Assembly: GCA_022842785.1 (NCBI GenBank)
Contig: JALHOW010000001.1
Location: 963,331-1,027,330, forward strand
Length of the DNA stretch: 64,000 bases
From: Hyphomicrobiaceae bacterium
GTDB lineage: Bacteria > Pseudomonadota > Alphaproteobacteria > Rhizobiales > Hyphomicrobiaceae
Direction of reading: 5' to 3'
Shown piece after piece: positions 51,097 through 58,906 of this stretch. Below the pieces are notes generated by a model. That model worked only from the letters and a program-made list of their open reading frames with translations. It ran no database searches and was not told the DNA's origin. Each line of letters opens with the position of its first letter. Position 1 is the stretch's first letter. The translations under genes were made by a program, and so were the position numbers.

Positions 51097-51260
51097 GAGG
51101 CTGCCGGCTTGTAGCACACCGTTGCGTCCTTGTGTGACGGATTCGGCTTATCACCAACAAACACAGCAACTTCCGAGCATTCCTATAGTAGCGATCCGGT
51201 GGGATGGGTAGAGATTTGTAGCGACCTGATTCGCTACCCGCTCGTTACCCCTCTCCTTCG

Positions 51261-52646
51261 GTGCGCAAATTGCGAAAGCTGCTTACGGTTCTATCCATCG
51301 ATAAGCTCACCGCGGGCGAAGCGCGCCGCGAGATCGCCGACGCAGGCATGCCGGGTCTTCGGCTCATCATCCAGCCGAAGCCCTCGGATACTAAATCATG
51401 GTGCGTAAGATATCGCTACGCCGGTCGGCCACGCAAGCTGACCTTGGGGACGTATCCGGTCGTCGATCTCGTGAAGGCCCGGGAGCGCGCCAAGGACGCA
51501 CTCGAGACCCTTGAGCGCGGGGAAGATCCGGCCGTCGACAAGAAGATTGCGAAGGCCGCTCAGCACACCCCTAAAGCAGATCAGGACTCGTTGGGTGTCC
51601 TCGTCCGCCGTTGGCTGAACAGCCACGTCATTCCCAATACCCGCTCATGGAGGGAGACGGCGCGCCTGCTCGGGTTGCATGTCGCGCCCGGAGAAACTCC
51701 CCCAACTAGCTTACCATTGTTCAGAGACGTCCCAGGCGGCATTGTCGCCAAGTGGGCGGAACGACCAGTCAGCAAGATCCGCCGACGGGATATTCACGAG
51801 CTGCTCGATGCCAGCAAGGCCCGCGGCGGCAGGACCGTCGTCAATCGCGAGCTCGGTGTCCTGAAGCGGTTCTTCAATTGGTGCGTTGACGCGGAGATCA
51901 TCGAGACAAGCCCGACATTCCGTCTTGCAAAGCCACTGGCCGAAAGCAAGCGCACGCGCATTCTTTCAGATGCCGAGCTGCGCCTCGTGTGGCGTGCCGC
52001 GGAGATCGAGAGCTTCCCATTCGGCGATATCGTGCGCGTGCTCATCTTGACAGCTCAGCGCCGCGGCGAGGTTGCGGGGCTGGTGCGGCCCGAGGTCGAT
52101 GCCCGGGCAAAGGCATGGATATTGCCGCCTGAGCGAACGAAGAACGGCTTGCCGCATCTCGTGCCCCTCAGCACCACCGCGGTCGCCATCATCTCTGCGG
52201 CACCAAAGATCCTCGACGAGGATCATCTATACGGCCTCGGCGGTCGCACTCCCTTCAGCGGCTTCAGCCGAGGCAAGGCGCGTTTGGACGAACGCATCGC
52301 AAGGCTCGCGAAAGAGGAGGATCCGGGGGCAAAGGACATGCCCGAATGGAACTTGCACGATCTGCGCCGGACAGTGGCAACCGGAATGGCGCGCCTCGGC
52401 GTGCTGCCGCATGTCGTCGAAGCCGTTCTCAATCACGTGAGCGGCAGCAAAGCAGGTGTCGCGGGCATCTATAACCTATGGACCTATGAGCGCGAGAAAC
52501 GGGAAGCACTCGATCTTTGGGCCCAGCATGTGCGGAAGATCACGGAGAGGAAGTTTGAAGCTAATGCCTCGGCCGAAAGGCTCCGGGGCCGAGCGAGAGA
52601 AGGAAACGAGCAGCGCGAGTATGAGGGTAGAGCAGATGAACGCTGA
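51261..52646 (+). CDS. Tyrosine-type integrase, P4/DUF4102 group
   Basis: This 461-aa integrase has an N-terminal arm-binding domain (SWCVRYRYAGRPRKLTLGTY), a core-binding domain and a catalytic domain. LILTAQRRGEVAGL carries the first Arg, WNLHDLRRTVATGM the His-x-x-Arg, AVLNHVSGSK the His, and GIYNLWTYEREKREAL the nucleophile Tyr. The set is complete. The start is GTG at 51261 or TTG three codons later. The last 35 residues are charged and lie beyond the usual end. It should recombine at the tRNA-Pro site 165 bases upstream. P4-type integrases commonly use tRNA 3' ends. Confidence 0.93.
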   Translation: MRKLRKLLTVLSIDKLTAGEARREIADAGMPGLRLIIQPKPSDTKSWCVRYRYAGRPRKLTLGTYPVVDLVKARERAKDALETLERGEDPAVDKKIAKAAQHTPKADQDSLGVLVRRWLNSHVIPNTRSWRETARLLGLHVAPGETPPTSLPLFRDVPGGIVAKWAERPVSKIRRRDIHELLDASKARGGRTVVNRELGVLKRFFNWCVDAEIIETSPTFRLAKPLAESKRTRILSDAELRLVWRAAEIESFPFGDIVRVLILTAQRRGEVAGLVRPEVDARAKAWILPPERTKNGLPHLVPLSTTAVAIISAAPKILDEDHLYGLGGRTPFSGFSRGKARLDERIARLAKEEDPGAKDMPEWNLHDLRRTVATGMARLGVLPHVVEAVLNHVSGSKAGVAGIYNLWTYEREKREALDLWAQHVRKITERKFEANASAERLRGRAREGNEQREYEGRADER

Positions 52647-53613
52647 TGGTGGCACTACTGGATCAATGTTTCGAACTGCCAGCTTGGTGCCCTCGTACGC
52701 CCAAGCATTCGTGACTGAGCTAATAGCTGAGCAGACGGCGCTAGAAGCCGGCTTAACTGGCGAGACGGGTGAGGATAGCGAAGAGAAAATACAGAAATTG
52801 GAGCGTGCGCGCCGCACCCTGCGACGTCTCGATTTGCTCGCCACCGACGACAGGATGACCGAGGCGTATGCGATACTAAACAAGGAATTTTCAGGGGAAC
52901 ATAGAGAGGCCCAATGGTACAGATTCATTGTGGCTTGCATTGATGCGGATTCTGATCACAGCTACGAGCGCAGCGTCGTCGAGTATGGACGACATCTCCG
53001 TCACGAAATTCAGGCTTCGGCTGAACGACTGTGCGATTTGCTGATTGAGCTTGAGGAGGCTTCGGGTCGGTTCGACGACATGGAGCCTAATGAGGAACTC
53101 GATTGGCCTCATGAGCTCTTTCAAATGAGATTGCGCCGCTTCGTCCTGTCAAAAGAAGCCAGAAGGCTTGGACTTTCTCCACGCGAGGATGCACAGAAGC
53201 GACGCGCCCGCCGCCGAGGGGCGTCCTTCTATCGCTACTCAAGCGTGGACATACTCTCACCGTGTGAGATCCATGTGATGAAGCGGCGTGAATTTGGTGT
53301 GCAGCCGCGGCTCGTCGTAGGGGAGATCGCGAGACAAGCCCGACGGTGGAAACCGTGGCCAGGACGCGGCGGCGGGGCGGCCGAGGTGGTTCTTAAGAGC
53401 CAGAAGCGCCTTCCAAAAGCCCAGCTAATTAGATCGTTTTGGTACTATCTCACCTGGAGACGCTACAATCCCTGGGGAATGCAGTGGCAACGCACAATAC
53501 CGTTGCTCAAGGCGATAGCAGTGACGTGTACCGTGCTCATTGATAGCGCGGAGGAAGTCATCACCTATACCGACGTGAAGCATAGCCTTAAGATTTTCGA
53601 TCCAAACGACTGA
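52621..53613 (+). CDS. Prophage protein of unknown function
   Basis: I do not recognise this protein of about 330 aa. It has no signal or membrane segment. EKIQKLERARRTLRRLDLLA is helical, SERSVVEYGRHLRHEIQASA-type charged helices follow, and the end contains GGGAAEVVLKSQKRLPKAQL and a Trp/Arg-rich SFWYYLTWRRYNPWGMQWQR. It overlaps the integrase gene by 26 bases in another frame. I took the ATG at 52621, and 52636 is equally possible. Its position next to the integrase suggests an accessory gene. Confidence 0.68.
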   Translation: MRVEQMNADGGTTGSMFRTASLVPSYAQAFVTELIAEQTALEAGLTGETGEDSEEKIQKLERARRTLRRLDLLATDDRMTEAYAILNKEFSGEHREAQWYRFIVACIDADSDHSYERSVVEYGRHLRHEIQASAERLCDLLIELEEASGRFDDMEPNEELDWPHELFQMRLRRFVLSKEARRLGLSPREDAQKRRARRRGASFYRYSSVDILSPCEIHVMKRREFGVQPRLVVGEIARQARRWKPWPGRGGGAAEVVLKSQKRLPKAQLIRSFWYYLTWRRYNPWGMQWQRTIPLLKAIAVTCTVLIDSAEEVITYTDVKHSLKIFDPND

Positions 53614-53631
53614 TAAAATGTTTCGCCCAAG

Positions 53632-53690
53632 CGCAACATTTGGCCCTGTTGCGTCGGTCTGATCTTCCCGGTTGGTCGCAACATTTGGCC
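53632..53690 (+). repeat. Direct repeats upstream of the AlpA-like gene
   Basis: CGCAACATTTGGCC occurs at 53632-53645 and 53677-53690, exactly 45 bases apart (about four helical turns). TTGCGT and TTGCATCAGATCGCAA nearby resemble half-sites on the other strand. They may be operators or recombination-factor sites for the adjacent AlpA-like regulator. The 166 bases between the two genes contain no other feature. Confidence 0.55.
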
Positions 53691-53779
53691 TGTGGATTTT
53701 GCGTGCGATAAATTCGCGCTCGGCCCGCTCCGCGGCGAAGGTATGTTGCATCAGATCGCAACGACCGAGGTACACCACC

Positions 53780-54046
53780 ATGCCACACGGGAAGGTCCCC
53801 ACTAGCGACGACGAGGCGTTCGACAACGGCGCCATCTGCAAGCGCTTCGGAGTTTCACGCTGGGCTATTTTGAGCTGGCGTGAGAAGCACGGCTTCCCGC
53901 CGCACGACTTCTATGTCGGCCCGCGCGGCTTCACTTGGAAGTCGACGATTGACGCATGGGTTGCGTCGAGGCCACGCGAGAGCGACGCCGCAGGTAAGCG
54001 TCTACCCCATCATCACGAACCAGAGCCGGCCCATCAGGCCGCTTAA
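53780..54046 (+). CDS. AlpA/excisionase-like DNA-binding protein
   Basis: This 88-aa protein has a single helix-turn-helix of the MerR/AlpA type: DNGAICKRFGVSRWAILSWR followed by EKHGFPPHDFYVGPRGFTWK, then STIDAWVASRPRES. The WxxxxGFPPxxFxxxRxFTW pattern is the winged part of AlpA-type regulators that control phage integrase expression and act as directionality factors. I chose MPHGKVPTSDDEA. The upstream reading covers the direct repeats. The role fits its place behind the integrase. Confidence 0.8.
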   Translation: MPHGKVPTSDDEAFDNGAICKRFGVSRWAILSWREKHGFPPHDFYVGPRGFTWKSTIDAWVASRPRESDAAGKRLPHHHEPEPAHQAA

Positions 54047-54196
54047 ACGCCAACGCCGCAGACCTGGGGGCGAACCCGGGTAGCGGCGCGTGGCAATCAC
54101 ATCGGCGCGGATTTTGTACGCGCGTCTTCCGGCATTGTCGAGTAGCCGGCCGCTGATTTCCCTCAATCAGTTGCGTCCTACATCGGCAAAGCGGAC

Positions 54197-54490
54197 ATGA
54201 ACGACTATGGACCGAGCCTGACGGCTCTCAAGCTCTACAAGCGGACTTCGCAAAAGGGCTCTACGTACTTCACTGGCCGCATGGGTATGGTGAAGGTCGC
54301 CTTGCTCAAATCGAGCGAGACGACTGATGACGGCTGCGAGATCTGGAACTTAGTTTTCCAGCAAGCCGAGGAAAAGATTCGGCAAGATAGCAAGCCAGGT
54401 AGATCGGAACGCGTCAAAGCGAACGAGCCACTGCGATCCCCTTCAACGTCGTCGTCGCGGCCTATGCCGAACGACACGATACCGTTCTGA
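54197..54490 (+). CDS. Small phage protein with SSB-like C-terminal tip
   Basis: This 97-aa protein has a beta-rich N-terminal part (LYKRTSQKGSTYFTGRMGMV, KVALLKSSETTDDGCEIWNL). This is followed by a flexible Ser/Pro/Arg-rich linker and the terminal MPNDTIPF. The end resembles the DDDIPF tip by which single-stranded DNA-binding proteins recruit partners. Whether the N-terminal part is an OB fold cannot be told from sequence alone. It lies directly before the replication genes DUF1376 and dnaB-like, which fits a part in phage replication. Confidence 0.7.
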   Translation: MNDYGPSLTALKLYKRTSQKGSTYFTGRMGMVKVALLKSSETTDDGCEIWNLVFQQAEEKIRQDSKPGRSERVKANEPLRSPSTSSSRPMPNDTIPF

Positions 54491-54500
54491 GGGGCGCGCG

Positions 54501-55478
54501 ATGGAAACCGTCTCAGGCGAGAGCTCGCTTCCCAAGCTGTGCGTCTTCGATCGATCGCCCGAAGATCGCATGCACTATGTGCAGTGGTATTTCCTCGAGT
54601 TCCTCGAGGGCGTACGCGGCCTGAAACCGGATCAGATCGGGATCTACTCCGTCATCCTACCGCTCATCTACGCCAGCATGGGAATGCTGCGCGACGACGA
54701 CCGCTACATTGCAGGGCACTGCCAGTGCGACGTCCGCACGTACAAGAAGATCAAGGATCAGCTCATCGCACTCGGGAAGATTTCCGTGCGCGACGGTTAC
54801 ATCTGCAATGACCGCGCGATCAAGGAAATCGCCCGCTTCTGTGCGTCGGCCAAGCTGAAGCGCGCGGCGGCACTCGAGCGCGAAGCAAAGAAGCGTGGGG
54901 CGCGCTCGTCAGGTGCACAGCATGCGCGCGACGTGCGCACACCTTGCGCACACCTTGCACAAGGCGCGGACACGGCGTGCGGTGCTAATCCGGAAATCGC
55001 CAATGATAACAATGGCAGGGCGACCACAGCTCTGCCACCGCCGTCCACACAAATAGAAATAGAAATAGAATCTACCCCCCTACCCCCTAAGAGGGGGAGG
55101 TCCGCTTCGACTGTTGAAGTCGAAGCATGCCGGCTGGCCTTCGAGGCTTACAATACCGTGGCGAAGGCCAATGCGCTGCCGCGCGCGTCAAAGCTGACAG
55201 ACGACCGAGTCAAGGCGATCGGCAAGATCTTGGAGGAATTCGGCTTCGAGGGTTGGCTCCAAGCTTTGAATAACATTCCCCGGTCACCGCATCTCATTGG
55301 CGACAACGACACGAATTGGAAGTGCCACCTCGAGTTTCTCACTAACCCGAAGAAATTCATCAGGGTCCATGACGGCGGCTACCTCGGACGTCGCCCCGCC
55401 TCAAACGGCAAGGATGGCCAAGGTTCATCGAGCGGGCGATCCAAGATTGACGCGATTATGGGGGGAAGCTGGCAATGA
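54501..55478 (+). CDS. DUF1376 (YdaU-like) phage replication protein
   Basis: The N-terminal domain of this 325-aa protein is DUF1376: HYVQWYFLEFLEGVRGLKPD, QIGIYSVILPLIYASMGMLR, then RTYKKIKDQLIALGKISVRD, a winged-helix-like unit found in phage replication initiators. The middle is low-complexity (PPPSTQIEIEIESTPLPPKR). The C-terminal half has VEVEACRLAFEAYNTVAKAN and GFEGWLQALNNIPRSPHLIG, the helicase-loader-like segment seen in such proteins. It overlaps the DnaB-like gene by ATGA, so it probably recruits the helicase to the phage origin. Confidence 0.85.
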   Translation: METVSGESSLPKLCVFDRSPEDRMHYVQWYFLEFLEGVRGLKPDQIGIYSVILPLIYASMGMLRDDDRYIAGHCQCDVRTYKKIKDQLIALGKISVRDGYICNDRAIKEIARFCASAKLKRAAALEREAKKRGARSSGAQHARDVRTPCAHLAQGADTACGANPEIANDNNGRATTALPPPSTQIEIEIESTPLPPKRGRSASTVEVEACRLAFEAYNTVAKANALPRASKLTDDRVKAIGKILEEFGFEGWLQALNNIPRSPHLIGDNDTNWKCHLEFLTNPKKFIRVHDGGYLGRRPASNGKDGQGSSSGRSKIDAIMGGSWQ

Positions 55479-56911
55479 GCCGGCCCGCCATGCACGTCGT
55501 CACCGTCGCCCAGCCCGCAGGGAGCATTTACGAGGCTGAATACGCCCTGCTTGGCAGCTGCATGATGAACACGGCGCATCTCGACGCCGCGTCAGCCTAC
55601 CTCGCGCCCGATGACTTCGAGACCGACATTATCGGGCGCTGCTTTGCCGTCCTTATCGGTCTTAGGAGCGAGGGCCGCCGTCCATCCTTTCACAGCTTGC
55701 TTGCAGAGCTGAATGACACGGATGGCACCGCAAAGCCGTTTATCGTTCAGCTTGTGGCCGACGCTGCCAAAGCGCGCGCCGCGCCGCTCATGGACACGAT
55801 CGAGGTCATCAAGGATCGCGTCGTACGCCGGCAGCTTGCGGAAGCGGCAAAGCATCTTGAGGTCGCAGTAACGACCGGCACTCGATCCACGGCCGATGCC
55901 GCTGCGGAGACATTGGACACGATCGATGTTGCGCTATCGCGCATCCGGCCGACGCAGCGTCGATCGTACGACGCCCACTCGGCCGGTGATGAGGTCTTCT
56001 CGTTCCTCGACAACGGCGAGAAGATCCCGACATCTGGGTGGGAACAGCTTGACCAAGTGATCGGCGGGTTGCCGAAGGGAGAGTTCACGGTCTTTGCCGG
56101 GCGCCCGGGCATGGCCAAGACTGCAGCGGGAGCCTCCAGCGCCCGGCTTGCAGCGAAGGCCGGCCACGGCGTCCAGATCTTCTCAGTCGAGATGCGAGCG
56201 CGTTTGATCCAGATGCGCATTCTGGCGGATGCCGCCTATCGCTACGACGATCCCATTTTCTACAAAGACATCATCGGGCGCAAGTTGAGCGGCAGCCACC
56301 GCGCTCGACTTGAGGAAGCCCACGCGCGGTGCCGCGAATTGCCTCTCTTCATCGAAGAACAGAGCGACATCACCGTTGCTGAAATCGCCGCGCGATGCCG
56401 GAAGCGCGCCGCGGATCTCGAGAAGCAGGGCAAGTCGCTGGATGTCGTGTACGTGGACCACATCGGCCTGCTCAAGCCCTCCGCACGCTACGCCGGCAGC
56501 CGCACGCATGAGATCGCAGATATCAGCAACGGCCTGCGCGTGCTCGCCAAAGATCTCAACGTGGCAGTCGTAGGGCTGTGCCAACTCAACCGCGGTGTCG
56601 AAGGCAGAGAGAGCAAGCGTCCGACGAAGGCAGATCTTCGCGACAGCGGCGAGATCGAGGAAGACGCGTCCAATGTCATCCTGCTCTATCGCCCGTACTA
56701 CTACCTCGCCCAGCAGAAATACGACGATCCCGAAGAGATCCAGCTTCATGCCGCAGCGCTCGAGAAAGCCCGGCACAAGCTAGAGCTCATCGTCGACAAG
56801 AACCGCAATGGTGAGGCGCCCGTGACTGTAGAGTTGTTCGTGGACATCGGCGCAAATGCCATCCGCCGCAAGTCGTTCGGCGAGGGCCTGAAACCGAGGT
56901 CGGGTGCATGA
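55475..56911 (+). CDS. DnaB-like replicative helicase
   Basis: This 478-aa protein has the DnaB layout. The N-terminal domain (YEAEYALLGSCMMNTAHLDA) and a linker are followed by a RecA-like ATPase with Walker A FTVFAGRPGMAKTAAGASSA, Walker B-like DVVYVDHIGLLKPS, the VGLCQLNRGVEGR stretch and DSGEIEEDASNVILLYRPYY (DnaB motif 4). The GRPGMAKT variant has Met in place of the usual Ser. It should unwind DNA at the phage replication fork. It is coupled to the DUF1376 gene upstream and overlaps the next gene by ATGA. Confidence 0.9.
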   Translation: MSRPAMHVVTVAQPAGSIYEAEYALLGSCMMNTAHLDAASAYLAPDDFETDIIGRCFAVLIGLRSEGRRPSFHSLLAELNDTDGTAKPFIVQLVADAAKARAAPLMDTIEVIKDRVVRRQLAEAAKHLEVAVTTGTRSTADAAAETLDTIDVALSRIRPTQRRSYDAHSAGDEVFSFLDNGEKIPTSGWEQLDQVIGGLPKGEFTVFAGRPGMAKTAAGASSARLAAKAGHGVQIFSVEMRARLIQMRILADAAYRYDDPIFYKDIIGRKLSGSHRARLEEAHARCRELPLFIEEQSDITVAEIAARCRKRAADLEKQGKSLDVVYVDHIGLLKPSARYAGSRTHEIADISNGLRVLAKDLNVAVVGLCQLNRGVEGRESKRPTKADLRDSGEIEEDASNVILLYRPYYYLAQQKYDDPEEIQLHAAALEKARHKLELIVDKNRNGEAPVTVELFVDIGANAIRRKSFGEGLKPRSGA

Positions 56912-57219
56912 TCGAGCGCGATAGCGGCATCAACTTCCAGCTCGGAGACGTGACTTGGCACTATTGGAACATCGACGGGGAACGCTTCGAGTGGCGCTCG
57001 AGCTGTCTACGCTTCCGCGTCTGGCGCGAGGGGCATCAGGTGCTCGCTTCATGCGACGGCCGCCCCGCACAGACGCAGCGGACGTTACGCGCGGCAATGG
57101 TCTTCGCGCAGAGCGAGGGAATTCTCCGCGACTGCGGATTCAGAAACTGGGATGCGTTGGCCCATGTAGGCAGTCCCGCAAGTTCGAGTGCTTCGGCGCT
57201 CGTCTCGGTCAACGCATGA
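56908..57219 (+). CDS. Small prophage protein, unknown
   Basis: I do not recognise this 103-aa protein. FQLGDVTWHYWNIDGERFEW and RSSCLRFRVWREGHQVLASC are beta-rich and full of aromatic residues. The second half contains TQRTLRAAMVFAQSEGILRD. It overlaps the DnaB-like stop by ATGA and ends 16 bases before the large ejection-type gene, so it belongs to the same transcript. Confidence 0.72.
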   Translation: MIERDSGINFQLGDVTWHYWNIDGERFEWRSSCLRFRVWREGHQVLASCDGRPAQTQRTLRAAMVFAQSEGILRDCGFRNWDALAHVGSPASSSASALVSVNA

Positions 57220-57235
57220 ACGGAGAGACTTCCCC

Positions 57236-58906
57236 ATGGTCAGCCTGATGCCGCTTCCGGAATACAAGGCCGGCGGTCCGATCGACATGTCGCCGTTGCA
57301 CAACGCACTGGACAGTAATGCGCGCATGGGCATGCAGCAGCGCCAATTCGACGCGCAGAACAAGCTCGCGCAGAGCCACTTGGATCTCGCTCAGCGGCGA
57401 GACACCCGTGAGCAGCAGCAATCAGACGTACAGATCCGCGCCCAGAAGTTCAAAGGGATGGTCGGCCTTGCTCGCATGGCCGATAACGAGAAAGATCCGA
57501 CACGCCGGCAGCAGTACCTTCACCGAATGCTGGCGATCCATCCTGACGGTGCAAATGTGGATCCGATCTATCGAGATCCTGTCAACGGGCCGAAGCTCGT
57601 TCTTGCTGAAGTGGCCAACTTGGGGCCGCAGGAATTCGCACAGATTGGCCTGATCGACGCGCAGACTGCAGCCGCTTGGGCCCAGGCACGCGCTGCAGGC
57701 CAGAAGTCGCAGTTCGATGCGGTGATGGCGCAGCTGCTCGGCGGCATCATGAACGACAATGGCGGCGGTGGTTCTGCCCAGCAGCCTGCCGCGCCGACGC
57801 CCGGTGCTCCCGCGCCAAATGCTCTGCCTCAACTCCAGCCGCAGTCGTATATCCCTGGCGGGCCGCAAGCGCCGCAGATGACGCCCGCTCAGTACGGCGG
57901 CGGCCGCCCCATGTCTCCCATGCCATCGCAGCGTAGGCACTCAGGGCAACCGACTGGCATCGGCCAGTCGGGAACGCTCGTGATGCCATCTCCCGAGATA
58001 GCAGCTCCGAACGCGCTTGGCTCGAACGCGCTCATGGCGCCCCAGCAACAGCAACCGCGCGGTAACGCGCTCATGGCGCCTCAGTCTCGCGATCCGAACT
58101 TCATCCTGACGCAGGGCGGTGGGGTGTCATCGCCAGCAGCACCGCCCCCACCCCCTTCGGCACCGCCTGAAACGTATCAGACGGGCTTGGGTCCGATGAC
58201 GCGCGATCGTGCTGAACGCCTCGGCATGGGCTTCGCGCTTGCCGGCAAGGGTGACGCCGGCAAGATGCTCATGGACTCCGTCAACCGCGGAGAAATGGGC
58301 AAGGAAGGCCGCAACAAGCTCGACACGGATCTGATCGACACAGCCCAGCGCTATCATCGCTTGCGGGCCATTCAGTCGTCGATGAAGCCCGAGTATCTCG
58401 AAATCCCCACCCGCTTGGGTATGCAGTGGAAAGGCATCAAGGCGAAGTTCGGCTCGTTGCCGAAGAACGAGCAGGGCGAACTCTACAAGTACGCGACGTT
58501 CCGTCGTGATGCCGCACAGGAACTCAACGAGCTCGTAAAAGAACGCAGCGGCGGCGCCGTAACCCCGCAGGAGTTTGTGCGCCAGGGCGTCGAGCTCCCG
58601 AATGCCGGCAACGGCATCTTGGACGGCGACGATCCTGTGACCTTTCAGGCCAAGTTCGATCGCGCCTATGAAGTCGTTGCGCTCGGCATGGCCCGGAATG
58701 CGTACCTGCGCAAAGCCGACGGTCGCAACGCAGCCGCCACCACCGCCGAGCTCGCCCGCATGATGCCGGTCGAGCGCTTCCGCGAGCAGGTCAACCAGCG
58801 TGCGAAGCAGCTCGAGGGGCTTGTCCAGCAGCAGAACCCTGAGCTGCCCAAGCCGATTGTCAATCAGGAAGTCGACCGTCTCATCAAGCAGGAGTTCGGC
58901 ATATGA
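57236..58906 (+). CDS. Large prophage protein, ejection/internal-virion type
   Basis: This 556-aa protein has a helical, Gln-rich N-terminus (MQQRQFDAQNKLAQSHLDLA, QRRDTREQQQSDVQIRAQKF), and a central Pro/Gln/Ala linker with two ALMAPQ repeats and a run of Pro. A C-terminal helical domain has GLGPMTRDRAERLGMGFALA, YLEIPTRLGMQWKGIKAKFG and KRDAAQEL-like FRRDAAQELNELVKER. Such proteins stand before the large ejection protein in podovirus-like phages. The assignment is by layout and neighbour, not by a recognised domain. The stop overlaps the next gene by ATGA. Confidence 0.6.
   Translation: MVSLMPLPEYKAGGPIDMSPLHNALDSNARMGMQQRQFDAQNKLAQSHLDLAQRRDTREQQQSDVQIRAQKFKGMVGLARMADNEKDPTRRQQYLHRMLAIHPDGANVDPIYRDPVNGPKLVLAEVANLGPQEFAQIGLIDAQTAAAWAQARAAGQKSQFDAVMAQLLGGIMNDNGGGGSAQQPAAPTPGAPAPNALPQLQPQSYIPGGPQAPQMTPAQYGGGRPMSPMPSQRRHSGQPTGIGQSGTLVMPSPEIAAPNALGSNALMAPQQQQPRGNALMAPQSRDPNFILTQGGGVSSPAAPPPPPSAPPETYQTGLGPMTRDRAERLGMGFALAGKGDAGKMLMDSVNRGEMGKEGRNKLDTDLIDTAQRYHRLRAIQSSMKPEYLEIPTRLGMQWKGIKAKFGSLPKNEQGELYKYATFRRDAAQELNELVKERSGGAVTPQEFVRQGVELPNAGNGILDGDDPVTFQAKFDRAYEVVALGMARNAYLRKADGRNAAATTAELARMMPVERFREQVNQRAKQLEGLVQQQNPELPKPIVNQEVDRLIKQEFGI

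Noticed and set aside
51052..51130. Intact tRNA-Pro gene
   Set aside because: The anticodon loop to CCA part is right, but the bases upstream do not form the anticodon 5' stem or a D arm, so it is a fragment.
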